Source: Rhodopirellula halodulae
GTDB lineage: Bacteria; Planctomycetota; Planctomycetia; Pirellulales; Pirellulaceae
NCBI RefSeq assembly: GCF_020966775.1
Contig: NZ_JAJKFV010000011.1
Span: 235,013-299,012 of the forward strand
Direction: 5' to 3'
DNA: 64,000 nt
The first letter of the stretch is position 1. Every line of letters starts with the position of its first letter. A program made the position numbers and the translations under genes. Below, in pieces: positions 28,320 to 37,779 of the stretch. Under the pieces are notes generated by a model. It was not told where the DNA came from, made no database searches, and saw nothing but the letters and a program-made list of their open reading frames with translations.

Positions 28320-28747
28320 TGCGACGATCGATTGCGTTGGAAGGTGACTGGAGGTCTTAGCGAAGCCTCAATCTTGCGAATTTCTTTCACGAGCCGAACG
28401 CTCGACGTATCCGTGATGCGTCGAGCGTTTCTCGTTTGACGCCGAAAATTCGCTCCCGAATGATCGATTTCAGCGTTTGCCGAGATCACGCGGGGGATCT
28501 ATTGTGGGGGCGTCCACTCCATATAGATTTGATACGGTTCGCTTCTTCGCCACTGCGGTGTCCGAAGGCGAAGACGGGATCGATTCACGCGATCAAGTTC
28601 GCTAGCCGCGTCAGCCCGCGTTGCATTCCCCGCGTCGGATGGAGTCGGGCTCATCCACGATCACTGCCAACAGGGGTCTCTAGCAATGGGATCTTTGGCT
28701 CTCCGGGATGATCGTCAATCGATTCACTTTCTGTGTTCGTTCTGCAA
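28320..28747. other. Intergenic region between DUF1559 and PSD1-type genes
   Basis: A 428-nt gap. A terminator-like hairpin lies at 28397. The rest holds no supported gene and should contain the promoter of the cytochrome operon. Confidence 0.45.
28397..28436 (+). terminator. Probable terminator after the DUF1559 gene
   Basis: Perfect 11-bp stem: AACGCTCGACG at 28397-28407 pairs with CGTCGAGCGTT at 28419-28429. The following TCTCGTTT is only partly T-rich, so efficiency is uncertain. Confidence 0.7.
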
Positions 28748-31621
28748 ATGAACTATTTCAATCTCGTCCTGCGTTGCAGCATCGTTTGGCTTGCAACCGG
28801 TTTCGGCGTTCCGGCAACCTCCCGCGCGGTTGATTTTGGAGCCGATATTCAACCGATCCTCAACGAACACTGCCTTGCTTGTCATGGCGGGGTGAAACAG
28901 GCCGGCGACTTGTCGTTCATCCATCGCGACAGTGCACTGTCCGTGATTGAACCCGGCGACGTCGACGGGTCGTACATGATCGATCGGATTGTGTCTGAGG
29001 ACGAAGATGAAGTGATGCCACCGCCGGAACATGGGGCACCACTCAGCGAGAAAAAGATCGCTCTCTTGAAAGAATGGATCCAGGAAGGTGCTCAATGGAA
29101 ACAAGCCTGGGGCTATGAACCACCGGTTGCCCCGGAGATTCCGCAAATCGAAAATCCAGACGCGTGCCGACAAACGATCGATCATTTCGTACGCAAGGAA
29201 CTGCAAGAAAAAGGCGTTGAGCCAGCGAAAGACGCCCCGCCTCACCAATGGCTGCGTCGGGTGACGTTGGACCTGACCGGCGTGCCGCCCACGTTGCAAG
29301 AAGTTCGCGAATTCGAGGCGGATGCAAACTCCAGCGGTGATGCGGCCTATGCCGACAAAGTCGATCAGTTGCTTCAGACACCCGGCTATGGCGAACGATG
29401 GGCATCGGTATGGTTGGATCAAATTCGCTATGCCGATAGCCGCGGACTCGGGCTGGATGGCCGTCGCAATGCCTGGAAATATCGGGACTGGGTCATCGAC
29501 GCACTCAACGATGACATGCCGTTTGATGAGTTCACGATCAAACAGATCGCGGGTGACCTACTGCCCGATCCCGATGTCCGTGACCTGCTGGCCACCACCG
29601 CCAGTCGACTGACGCAAACCAACGAAGAAGGCGGTACCGACGACGAAGAGTTTCGCGTGAGTGCGGTGTTGGATCGAGTCAGCACGGTTTGGCAGACATG
29701 GCAAGGCATCACGTTCGGTTGCGTGCAGTGTCACAGCCATCCTTACGATCCAATCGAGCACGATGAGTTCTATGAATTCATGGCGTTCTTCAACAACACC
29801 GTCGACTGCGATCTCAACGGCGAGGATCCGTTGCTGTCTGTCCCGCTGGATCCGAAGGATGAAGCACGTGCGACGCAGCTCGACCGAAAACTTCGCCCGT
29901 TGCGTCAACAGGTATGGCAGCAGGAGTACGACGCCGTCAGCGATGCGTCGCTGCAGTGGACTCACATCGAATCCTTGAAGGCATCGGCGACGAAGCAGAC
30001 CAAGGTCGACGTCGAGCAACGCGAAGGACGCACTGAGTTCTTCACCATCGACACGCTTTCCAATGGCACCACGGTCTCACTGGACTGCGAGTTACCGGAA
30101 TCCACCGACCAACTCACCGCGATCCGAACCACTTTCCTTCCACGTGATCCCAAGACTGCCTTGGCCGATTCCGAATGGGGCTTCGTGCTCTCCCATCTCA
30201 AAGCGGTTGTGGTGGATTCGGAAGGCAATGAACAGGAGCTGGAGTTCTCGCATGTGATCGCGGACGAACCTCAACCGCTGAAGAACCCTCGCTCGAGCAT
30301 GGATTCCAAGAACAGCGATGGATTTGCGGCCTACAGCCGAATTCATCATGCCCGCGTCGCGGTGTTCTTGTTGAAAGACGCGGCGAAGGTAACTCCCGGT
30401 TCGCGTCTGAAGCTCGACATGAGTTGCCGTGTCCAAGCCCTGGGTGCTTTCCCGTTGGTGGTGCGTCGCGGCAGCGTGGATGTTTGCTCGGATCCGGCGG
30501 CGATGCAGGTTTGGACGGATGAGCGTTTCGCTTCCAAACGAGACGAGTTGTCCAAGCTTTCTGGCGAGCGTCGATCCATCAAGTCCGTTCGCATCCCGAT
30601 CATGCGAGAACGCCCGGACCATCTGGCTCGCCCGAGTCATGTGTTCATCCGAGGACTGTTCCTGACGAAAGACAAACAGGTGCAACCCGATGTCCCCGCG
30701 GCCATGCCGCCATTGTCTGGTGAAGGTCCATACGATCGCATGGACTTGGCAAAGTGGTTGGTCGACCCGAGTAATCCACTCACGGCTCGAGTGACCGTGA
30801 ACCGAATCTGGGCTCGTCTGTTTGGGCTGGGATTGGTTCCCACCGAAGAAGACTTTGGCTCCAGTGGCGAGCGTCCGACTCATCCGGAATTGCTCGATCA
30901 CTTGGCATTGAAATTCCAAAATGAGCTCGGGTGGAGTTGGAAGCAACTGATTCGCTCCATTGTGCTGTCCAGCACCTATCGACAAGACTCAACGATCGAT
31001 CCCGATTCCGAGTTCATCGACGAGCAAAACCGATGGTTGGCCCGAGGCCCGCGTTTCCGGATGCCAGCCGAAATGGTTCGCGACCAGGCCTTGTTCGTGT
31101 CCGGTTTGCTCTCGCCGGACGTGCACGGTGCTCCGGTTCATCCACCGATCCCCGATGGTGTGTGGAAACCGTTCCACGGTGGCGACAAATGGAGCACGCC
31201 CGAAGTGGGACATCCCGATCGTTACCGCCGTTCGATCTACACCTACACCAAACGCAGCATTCCTTACCCGATGTTTGCTGCCTTCGACGCGCCCTCTCGC
31301 GAATTTTGCACACCACGTCGTTTGCGGTCCAACACTCCCTTGCAGGCACTGACCACGCTCAATGACACGACATTTGTGGAGTGCACTCAAGCGTTGGCGA
31401 AACGGATCCAAAAGCTGGACGGTTCAGTAGGCGACCAACTTTGCGAAGGCTTTGAATTGGTCACGTCGCGCAAACCGACCGATGCGGAACGAAGAATCTT
31501 GGTGACCTTGCACGAACAAGCCAGCCAAACCAAACAAGAATCCGATGCCGAGCAAGGCTTGGCCGCATACGAAGCTGTTGCCTCGGCATTGCTGAACCTC
31601 GACGAAATCATGAGCAAATAA
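28748..31621 (+). CDS. Exported planctomycete cytochrome-type protein (PSCyt1, DUF1549/DUF1553)
   Basis: 957 residues with a signal peptide (VLRCSIVWLATGFGVPATSRA). The N-terminal PSCyt1 domain has a heme motif CLACHG at residues 42-47. DUF1549 follows (DHFVRKELQEKGVEP, LRRVTLDLTGVPPT, YADSRGLGLDGRRNAWKYRD), with a second CVQCH at about 325-329. A concanavalin-like middle part comes next, then DUF1553 (VDPSNPLTARVTVNRIWARL, ARGPRFRMPAEMVRDQALF). This is the standard architecture paired with DUF1501, encoded 1 nt downstream. The pair is assumed to act outside the cytoplasm; its substrate is unknown. Confidence 0.92.
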   Translation: MNYFNLVLRCSIVWLATGFGVPATSRAVDFGADIQPILNEHCLACHGGVKQAGDLSFIHRDSALSVIEPGDVDGSYMIDRIVSEDEDEVMPPPEHGAPLSEKKIALLKEWIQEGAQWKQAWGYEPPVAPEIPQIENPDACRQTIDHFVRKELQEKGVEPAKDAPPHQWLRRVTLDLTGVPPTLQEVREFEADANSSGDAAYADKVDQLLQTPGYGERWASVWLDQIRYADSRGLGLDGRRNAWKYRDWVIDALNDDMPFDEFTIKQIAGDLLPDPDVRDLLATTASRLTQTNEEGGTDDEEFRVSAVLDRVSTVWQTWQGITFGCVQCHSHPYDPIEHDEFYEFMAFFNNTVDCDLNGEDPLLSVPLDPKDEARATQLDRKLRPLRQQVWQQEYDAVSDASLQWTHIESLKASATKQTKVDVEQREGRTEFFTIDTLSNGTTVSLDCELPESTDQLTAIRTTFLPRDPKTALADSEWGFVLSHLKAVVVDSEGNEQELEFSHVIADEPQPLKNPRSSMDSKNSDGFAAYSRIHHARVAVFLLKDAAKVTPGSRLKLDMSCRVQALGAFPLVVRRGSVDVCSDPAAMQVWTDERFASKRDELSKLSGERRSIKSVRIPIMRERPDHLARPSHVFIRGLFLTKDKQVQPDVPAAMPPLSGEGPYDRMDLAKWLVDPSNPLTARVTVNRIWARLFGLGLVPTEEDFGSSGERPTHPELLDHLALKFQNELGWSWKQLIRSIVLSSTYRQDSTIDPDSEFIDEQNRWLARGPRFRMPAEMVRDQALFVSGLLSPDVHGAPVHPPIPDGVWKPFHGGDKWSTPEVGHPDRYRRSIYTYTKRSIPYPMFAAFDAPSREFCTPRRLRSNTPLQALTTLNDTTFVECTQALAKRIQKLDGSVGDQLCEGFELVTSRKPTDAERRILVTLHEQASQTKQESDAEQGLAAYEAVASALLNLDEIMSK

Positions 31622-31622
31622 G

Positions 31623-33131
31623 ATGCATCGCGAAACGATCTCTCAAACCCTTTTTCGTCAGTCCTTGCTGCAAACTAGCCGTCGGCACTTTTTGACCGAG
31701 TCGGCGGCGGGACTGGGGGCCATTTACTTGGCTACCGAGGGTGCGGCGAATGCTGTTCATGCAAGCTCCGAAACACCTCAAGGCTTTGCACCGCAACACG
31801 AAGCCACCAATCCACTCAGTCCCTTGGCACCACCCAAACCAGCCAAGGTGAAGCGGGTAATCTACTTGCACATGGTCGGTGCACCCAGCCAACTGGAGTT
31901 GTTCGACTACAAACCCGACCTGAAGGCACTCGATGGCAAAGAGTGCCCGCAATCGTTCCTGGAAGGCAAACGCTTCGCCTTCATCAATGGCACGCCACGC
32001 ATGCTGGGCCCACAGTATGACTTCCAGCAACATGGTGAATCCGGAGCTTGGGTCTCTGAGTTGATGCCCAATGTGGCGAAACAAGTGGACGAACTGTGCT
32101 TTCTGAAAACGGTCAAGACAGATCAGTTCAACCATGGTCCGGCGCAGTTGATGGTCCACACCGGAGCCGCACCGATGGGATCGCCTTCCATCGGTTCTTG
32201 GGTCACCTACGGACTGGGCAGCGAGAACGAAGACCTGCCGGGCTTCATCGTTTTGCTTTCCGGCGGCCGCCTGCCTCGGGTTGGCAAAGCGTTGTGGAGT
32301 TCGGGTTTTCTGCCATCGGTCTATCAAGGTGTGCAGTGTCGATCCAAAGGCGATCCGGTTTTGAACGTCGCCAACCCGGAAGGCGTTTCCCGACAGGAAC
32401 GCCGGCAAGTCTTGGACGCCTTGGCCGCGTTGAACCAGGAATCATTGAAACAGTACGGCGATCCTGAAACCGTCACTCGTATCGCCCAATACGAAATGGC
32501 TTACCGGATGCAAGCCGCGGCTCCCGAAGCCATGGACCTGTCGCGAGAGAGTGCCGAAACGCTGCAGGCCTACGGCGCGGAACCGGGCAAGGAATCCTTC
32601 GCCAACAACTGCCTGCTGGCTCGTCGTTTGGTCGAACAAGGCGTGCGGTTTGTGCAACTGTTCGATTGGGGATGGGACACCCACGGTTCCAACCGCAGCG
32701 AGTCATTGGAGCACGGTTTGCCGGACAAGTGCAAACAAACGGACCAACCCATCGCGGCATTGCTGGCCGATCTGAAACAACGTGGGATGTTGGAAGACAC
32801 CTTGGTAGTTTGGGGCGGTGAATTTGGACGCACGCCAATGCGTGAAAACCGAGGCGGAACAACCATGGCATTCCACGGTCGCGACCACAGCCCCGAGGCA
32901 TTCACGATGTGGATGGCGGGAGGCGGAGTCAAAGCCGGAATGACGTACGGCGAGACGGACCCGGTCGGCTACACCGCGGCCACCGAATCCGTGCACCTGA
33001 GAGACTTCCACGCAACGATGCTCCACCTGCTCGGTTTCAACCACGAGACCATGATCTACCCTTTCAAAGGCCTCAACCAACGCCTCACGGGAGTCAAAGA
33101 GAGCCGGGTCATCGAGGAAATTTTGGCTTAG
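31623..33131 (+). CDS. DUF1501 protein with Tat signal
   Basis: 502 residues. A twin-arginine-type signal (TSRRHFLTESAAGLGAIYLA) begins near residue 18. The body shows the DUF1501 marks: VKRVIYLHMVGAPSQLELFD, VDELCFLKTVKTDQFNHGPA, DWGWDTHG, LVVWGGEFGRTP and GRDHSPEAFTMWMAGGGVK. DUF1501 is related to the alkaline-phosphatase/sulfatase superfamily, but its activity is undetermined. Only one base separates its ATG from the TAA of the cytochrome gene, so the two are translationally coupled. Confidence 0.93.
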   Translation: MHRETISQTLFRQSLLQTSRRHFLTESAAGLGAIYLATEGAANAVHASSETPQGFAPQHEATNPLSPLAPPKPAKVKRVIYLHMVGAPSQLELFDYKPDLKALDGKECPQSFLEGKRFAFINGTPRMLGPQYDFQQHGESGAWVSELMPNVAKQVDELCFLKTVKTDQFNHGPAQLMVHTGAAPMGSPSIGSWVTYGLGSENEDLPGFIVLLSGGRLPRVGKALWSSGFLPSVYQGVQCRSKGDPVLNVANPEGVSRQERRQVLDALAALNQESLKQYGDPETVTRIAQYEMAYRMQAAAPEAMDLSRESAETLQAYGAEPGKESFANNCLLARRLVEQGVRFVQLFDWGWDTHGSNRSESLEHGLPDKCKQTDQPIAALLADLKQRGMLEDTLVVWGGEFGRTPMRENRGGTTMAFHGRDHSPEAFTMWMAGGGVKAGMTYGETDPVGYTAATESVHLRDFHATMLHLLGFNHETMIYPFKGLNQRLTGVKESRVIEEILA

Positions 33132-33191
33132 AGATCGGCGTAGCCACCTCGTCACCGGTCGTCGCATCAATCAACGCTACTAAATCGACAC

Positions 33192-33253
33192 TACTAAATT
33201 CGCCAAGCATTCGGACCTCACAACCGCTCGTCGCCGGATTCGCCAGAATTCGG
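33192..33253 (-). repeat. E1-end repeat remnant, inverted
   Basis: CGCCGGATTCGCCAGAATTCGG is the reverse complement of the CCGAATTCTGGCGAATCC end of the E1 element. A second degenerate unit (ATTCGCCAAGCATTCGGAC) precedes it. Both lie in the spacer between the DUF1501 and DUF485 genes. Confidence 0.6.
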
Positions 33254-33388
33254 GCTTCAACCAAATCGATTATCTAAATCCTGGACGAGTCCATCTGCAG
33301 CCGCTGCGTCACAACGGGGACTTTGATTCGTATAGACTGCGTCGTTCGATGATGGCCGTCTCGTCCCTTCGTAGAAAAAGTCCCCGCC

Positions 33389-33706
33389 TTGTCCGATCAC
33401 GACCCCGCCTTGTCCGCCCACGCCCCTGATTCGTCTGTCGACTCCGCGTCACAAACCGTGACTTCCGCCTCCGCCCCGAAAGCCTCCCGGTTGGGGTTGG
33501 TTCTGTTTGTGGTTTACCTGCTGCTCTACGGCGGGTTCGTCTTGCTCAATGCGTTTGACGCCGAGACGATGGAAACGATCGTCTTCGCAGGCCTGAACTT
33601 GGCGATCGTGTATGGCTTTGGCTTGATCTTGGTAGCAATCGGAATGTCGTTGATCTACGGGCTGAAAACCGTGGACGAAGCTGCTGCGACGGAGGCATCC
33701 GAATGA
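33389..33706 (+). CDS. DUF485 small membrane protein
   Basis: About 105 residues. DUF485 proteins (E. coli YjcH is one) are two-helix membrane proteins encoded beside acetate-type sodium symporters. Two helices are clear: LGLVLFVVYLLLYGGFVLLN and VFAGLNLAIVYGFGLILVAI. The N-terminal 30 residues are Ser/Ala/Asp-rich. A TTG at 33389 is the most upstream start in frame and no good Shine-Dalgarno is seen, so the start is tentative. The stop overlaps the ATG of the symporter (ATGA). Confidence 0.83.
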   Translation: MSDHDPALSAHAPDSSVDSASQTVTSASAPKASRLGLVLFVVYLLLYGGFVLLNAFDAETMETIVFAGLNLAIVYGFGLILVAIGMSLIYGLKTVDEAAATEASE

Positions 33707-35622
33707 TCTACGAACCATCCATGACCGCGGTGGTGGTCTTCTTCGCTTTTGTTGGATTCACCATTGGGCTGAGTTTTTATCTCGGCGGCAAAGCAAAATC
33801 ATCAGCCGGCTACTTCGCCGCTCACGGTGAGATCCCCTGGTTCATCAACGGCATCGCCTTCGCCGGTGACTACCTTTCCGCGGCGTCGTTCCTGGGGATC
33901 TGCGGGATGATCGCGGCCTACGGCTACGACGGATTCCTTTACTCCATTGGCTACTTGGCCGGTTGGATCGTCGCGTTGTTCGTGATCGCCGAACCCATGA
34001 AGCGGCTTGGCAAGTTCACCTTCGCCGACGCGCTCGACGCCAAATTCGATTCGCGAGGCATCAAGGCCGCGGCGGGGATCAGCACGTTGATCGTCAGCGT
34101 GTTCTATCTCATTCCACAAATGGTTGGTGCGGGAGTCCTGATTCAACCTTTGCTCGGTTTCCCTCATTGGGTCGGCGTGCTGTTGGTCGGCGCGGTTGTG
34201 ATCACCATCGTGGTCACCGCCGGAATGGTTTCGACCACCTGGGTTCAATTTTTGAAAGGCTCACTGCTCGTTGTCTTCAGTGCGATCTTGGTCGTCATGG
34301 TTCTCCGTCAAGGATTCCAGGTCGACAATCAATCGTTTCCGTCTCGAGTGGTCCCCGTCCAAACGTTCGACCGCCAAGCAATCGCGGACGTGATGGGACG
34401 CTCGTTGTACGAACCTTCGAACTGGGATCCAGACAACCAGTACCTGCAATTCGCACGGGAAGATGGCGAGGGATACGACGTCTTTCGAGCGGACCAGCAG
34501 GAGGGCGGTTCGTTCGTCGTTTCAGAAGCTCAATCCATGACGACCTTGGCCGATGGGTCCATCTTGATCGGCGGACTCCCCAAAGGCGGCGAAGCCGGGC
34601 AAGGTCAACTGCGTCCCGTCGGCCGAATCAAGATGCTCCCCAACGAATACATTGGGCAGACCGGAACAGGACCTCTTGGACCGCTGAAATTCTTCGATGT
34701 GCTGAATCGCAGCACGGTGGTTTTGTGGGGCAACGAAACACTTCAAAACGCTGACGGTTCGACCACCAAAGTCTTTTATCAAAAGCCCACCAGCGGTTCA
34801 CAGGTGCTTCGCCCCGGCGAACACCCACGCTTCGCGGGAATTCGAGGCGATGACTGGATGGGCAAGTTGAACTTTCTATCGCTCATGTTGGCGTTGTTTT
34901 GCGGCACCGCTTCGCTGCCACACATTCTGATCCGTTATTACACGGTCAAAGACGCCGCCGCAGCACGCAAGAGCACGGTGGTCGGTATCACCAGCATTGG
35001 TTTCTTCTATGTGCTGACGCTGTATCTGGGATTGGGTGCCATGACCAGCGGAACATTGGACGTGACCAACAGCAACATGGCCGCGCCTCTTCTGGCTCGC
35101 GGGATGAGCGGTTTGTTATTTGCCATCATTTCCGCGATCGCGTTCACCACGGTGCTTGGCACGGTCAGCGGATTGATCTTGGCCAGCAGCGGAGCGGTCG
35201 CTCACGATTTGCTCAGCGGAGTGTTCGGCATCGAGCTTCGTGAACACAAGCAAGTCCGCGTGGCCAAGTTGGCGGCCGTCGTCGTCGGAGCGATCGCGAT
35301 TGTGCTGGGGATTGTGTTTCGCAACCTCAACGTCAGCTACTTGGTTGGATGGGCGTTCAGTATTGCTGCCAGCGCCAACCTTCCCGCGTTGATCATGTTG
35401 CTCTTTTGGAAACGCACGACCGCAAAAGGCATCATCGCCAGCGTCATTGTTGGGATGTTCAGCTCGCTCGGATGGATCCTGCTTTCCGCCGACACGTTCG
35501 AGAAAGTGTACGGAATCGATCCCGCCAGCAGCCCCGTCCCGTTCAGCCAACCTGGTTTGGTCACGATCCCGCTGGCGCTGATGACCTTGATCGTCGTGTC
35601 GCTCATGACCAAGCCAAAGTAG
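33703..35622 (+). CDS. Sodium/solute symporter, acetate permease-like
   Basis: 639 residues with about 13 membrane helices of the SSS family. The N-terminal part (FYLGGKAKSSAGYFAAHGEI, INGIAFAGDYLSAASFLGI) is typical of ActP-like carriers for small carboxylates. A hydrophilic segment of about 180 residues (206-386) interrupts the helices, making the protein roughly 90 residues longer than E. coli ActP. This segment is rich in Asp/Gly and may form an extracytoplasmic domain. Helices resume at LNFLSLMLALFCGTASLPHI. It overlaps the DUF485 gene by 4 nt. The substrate is inferred from the family only. Confidence 0.87.
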   Translation: MIYEPSMTAVVVFFAFVGFTIGLSFYLGGKAKSSAGYFAAHGEIPWFINGIAFAGDYLSAASFLGICGMIAAYGYDGFLYSIGYLAGWIVALFVIAEPMKRLGKFTFADALDAKFDSRGIKAAAGISTLIVSVFYLIPQMVGAGVLIQPLLGFPHWVGVLLVGAVVITIVVTAGMVSTTWVQFLKGSLLVVFSAILVVMVLRQGFQVDNQSFPSRVVPVQTFDRQAIADVMGRSLYEPSNWDPDNQYLQFAREDGEGYDVFRADQQEGGSFVVSEAQSMTTLADGSILIGGLPKGGEAGQGQLRPVGRIKMLPNEYIGQTGTGPLGPLKFFDVLNRSTVVLWGNETLQNADGSTTKVFYQKPTSGSQVLRPGEHPRFAGIRGDDWMGKLNFLSLMLALFCGTASLPHILIRYYTVKDAAAARKSTVVGITSIGFFYVLTLYLGLGAMTSGTLDVTNSNMAAPLLARGMSGLLFAIISAIAFTTVLGTVSGLILASSGAVAHDLLSGVFGIELREHKQVRVAKLAAVVVGAIAIVLGIVFRNLNVSYLVGWAFSIAASANLPALIMLLFWKRTTAKGIIASVIVGMFSSLGWILLSADTFEKVYGIDPASSPVPFSQPGLVTIPLALMTLIVVSLMTKPK

Positions 35623-35780
35623 GTCAGGCCCCGCCTGACGATCAAAAATTCTCAGGTCTCACCTGACGAAACGACTGCTCGGCGTGGAACGTGGCAACAC
35701 ACCTAACATGGCAATGTCCGGTGGAACCGGACCTACGGATTTCGGCGACCTCAACGTGGTACGGTCCGGTGGAATCGGAC
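35623..35780. repeat. Cluster of four short palindromes between convergent genes
   Basis: GTCAGG...CCTGAC at 35623-35639, TCAGGT-CTC-ACCTGA at 35652-35666, GTCCGGTGGAACCGGAC at 35716-35732 and GTCCGGTGGAATCGGAC at 35764-35780. The last two match the pair at 9698-9746. They lie between the convergent symporter and folE genes and could end transcription from both sides, although no T-tract is present. Confidence 0.75.
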
Positions 35781-35812
35781 CGACATCGTGCGCCGCCGAA
35801 ACAACGGGCGTG

Positions 35813-36490
35813 TCAGTTCGATTGGCGGTTGATCAGACCCAACACTTCGGCGCGAGATTTCGGATCTGTCTTGAACGCACCACGCATCGCACTGGTCAAG
35901 CACAAACTGCCGGGTTTGCGAATGCCACGCATCGTCATGCAACTGTGCGTGGACTCGACCACCACGGCGACACCGCGAGCCGACAGACGGTCTTCGATCA
36001 AGTTGGCAACCGTGTGCGTCAAACGTTCTTGCACCTGAGGACGCCGCGCGACTTCTTCCACCACGCGTGCCAGCTTGCTCAGTCCGACGACTTTCCCGCT
36101 GGGCAGATAAGCGATGTGAGCTTTGCCCGTGAACGGCAACAGGTGGTGCTCGCACATGCTGCAAAAGCTGATGTCGCGGACCAAGACAATTTCGTCATAG
36201 TCCTCTTCGAACACCTTGGCCAAATGGCGACCGGGATCGGAATGCAAACCGGCAAACATTTCGGCATACATCCGCGCGACGCGAGCCGGCGTTTCCAACA
36301 ACCCGTCTCGTTCAGGATCTTCGCCCACGGCGTCCAAGATCTCACGGACAGCCGCCTCAATCCGTGGGAAGTCAACGCGGTCGTTGTGAGGCGCGTTCTT
36401 GTCGACAAAAAAGGGAGTTCGTTCGGAGGTCGGTTCTTTGTCGGCCACAGGCTTGTTCGAATTCTGGTTGGTGGGGGCAATCATGGGCAT
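35813..36490 (-). CDS. folE: GTP cyclohydrolase I
   Basis: About 225 residues. FolE converts GTP to 7,8-dihydroneopterin triphosphate, the first step of folate (and queuosine) synthesis. Zinc-site and catalytic residues are intact: [20 protein letters not shown] and [16 protein letters not shown]. The core [20 protein letters not shown] and [12 protein letters not shown] is standard. An Asn/Lys/Pro-rich N-terminal extension of about 35 residues precedes the core. ATGs at 36490 and 36484 are both plausible, and an open extension to 36601 is less likely. It lies next to palindromic repeats. Confidence 0.95.
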   Translation of the reverse strand: MPMIAPTNQNSNKPVADKEPTSERTPFFVDKNAPHNDRVDFPRIEAAVREILDAVGEDPERDGLLETPARVARMYAEMFAGLHSDPGRHLAKVFEEDYDEIVLVRDISFCSMCEHHLLPFTGKAHIAYLPSGKVVGLSKLARVVEEVARRPQVQERLTHTVANLIEDRLSARGVAVVVESTHSCMTMRGIRKPGSLCLTSAMRGAFKTDPKSRAEVLGLINRQSN

Positions 36491-36738
36491 CGGTGGAAAA
36501 ACGAGGCGGTCGCAAAGACGACGGGCGAAATCGGCGTGCTCCATGGGAGTCCGCCTGCTCAACAACGAGATGTCGAGCTCGCCGCACGCTCGCGGTCGCA
36601 ACTCAACCCAGGACTATAAACGAGTGACCAGGGTTGCGAAGATGAGCAATCGCACCGAGAGCCAGATTTGCTTCAAAACCAGGCAAAAACCGCATCGCGT
36701 GTCCGAATATTGATCTGAAGCACCTCATTTTGGCGATT

Positions 36739-37779
36739 TCAAATCGGCTCAAATCCCTGCTGGTAAAACCCCATGACTTTTCCAAAGATGCGGAAGATCA
36801 TGAAAATCAAGAACATTGAAACGGCCACCCAAATGATCCCCGTGGCCACTCCCGCGATAGTTTTCATTGCCCCCTTAGCACGCTCGTCATAGTCCTTGGC
36901 CAACTGGTCGATGGACTCCGCGTCGGTGCCGGAAAGTTCCGCGATTTCGATTTGGGTAATGAACTCCTCAGGAAACAAATGAGTCCCATTCAATGCTTCG
37001 CTCAAGGTCGCGCCGCCACGAATGGCATCCTCGGCCGGCTTGGCTCCGCTTCGATAGTACGAGCTATCAGTGGAATCGAGCGATAGCTTGATGGAGTCGA
37101 TCGGATTGATTCCAGCGTCCAACGACAGCGACAACGTCCACGCAAACCGAGCCAGTGTGATGGTCTGAATCGCGGGTCCAATCGAAGGAACCTGGTACAC
37201 CAACGGCACGATGTTCTGTACCCCACCGACGTTCTTACTGAAGGCAACATAAAGTCCGCCGAGCATGGCTGCGAACGCGGCGATGTAAGCCCAAAAGATC
37301 AGGACACCTTTGGGTCCGCGCAAGCCGAAACCAAGCATGTCCTCCATCTGACCGCCTGAGGCCGGCGTCAGCACTCCCATGATCCAAATCATGAGCGACA
37401 CAACGCCGATGCCGATCAAGAATTGCAACGCGGGCCAAGCAATCGCAAGAATGAAATTCCGACGCAACGTGTACTGCTGCGCGTAATGTTCAGCGAGCGC
37501 CAACATGGTGCGTTCCAGCCGGCCAGTCGTCTCGCCCACGCGAGTCATCACGACCATCAATGGCGGGAAGAAGGATGACTCCTTCCGCATCATTTCGCTG
37601 ATTGCATGCCCGTCTTTCGCACCCTCGCGAATTTTGGTCATGGCGACTCGCTGACGAGCGGAACCGTGCTTGGCCTCGCTCTCCAGCAACTTCAACAAAT
37701 CCGCACCCGCTCGCAATCCAACGCCAAACCGGCGACTGAAATCGCGGCAAGAACGCAAACCCATCCGACGCGAAATCAC
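36739..37779 (-). CDS. GspF/PilC-like type II secretion F protein
   Basis: 346 residues with two T2SSF domains. The first (RDFSRRFGVGLRAGADLLKL, MVVMTRVGETTGRLERTMLA) is followed by two membrane helices (LAIAWPALQFLIGIGVVSLM; FWAYIAAFAAMLGGLYVAF). The second (FAWTLSLSLDAGINPIDSIK, EEFITQIEIAELSGTDAESI) is followed by a C-terminal helix. GspF/PilC proteins are the inner-membrane platform of type II secretion and type IV pilus systems. No ATPase, pilin or secretin gene is nearby, so this is an orphan. GGAGGT lies 6-7 nt before the GTG at 37779, and that GTG overlaps the TGA of the upstream gene. Confidence 0.85.
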   Translation of the reverse strand: MISRRMGLRSCRDFSRRFGVGLRAGADLLKLLESEAKHGSARQRVAMTKIREGAKDGHAISEMMRKESSFFPPLMVVMTRVGETTGRLERTMLALAEHYAQQYTLRRNFILAIAWPALQFLIGIGVVSLMIWIMGVLTPASGGQMEDMLGFGLRGPKGVLIFWAYIAAFAAMLGGLYVAFSKNVGGVQNIVPLVYQVPSIGPAIQTITLARFAWTLSLSLDAGINPIDSIKLSLDSTDSSYYRSGAKPAEDAIRGGATLSEALNGTHLFPEEFITQIEIAELSGTDAESIDQLAKDYDERAKGAMKTIAGVATGIIWVAVSMFLIFMIFRIFGKVMGFYQQGFEPI

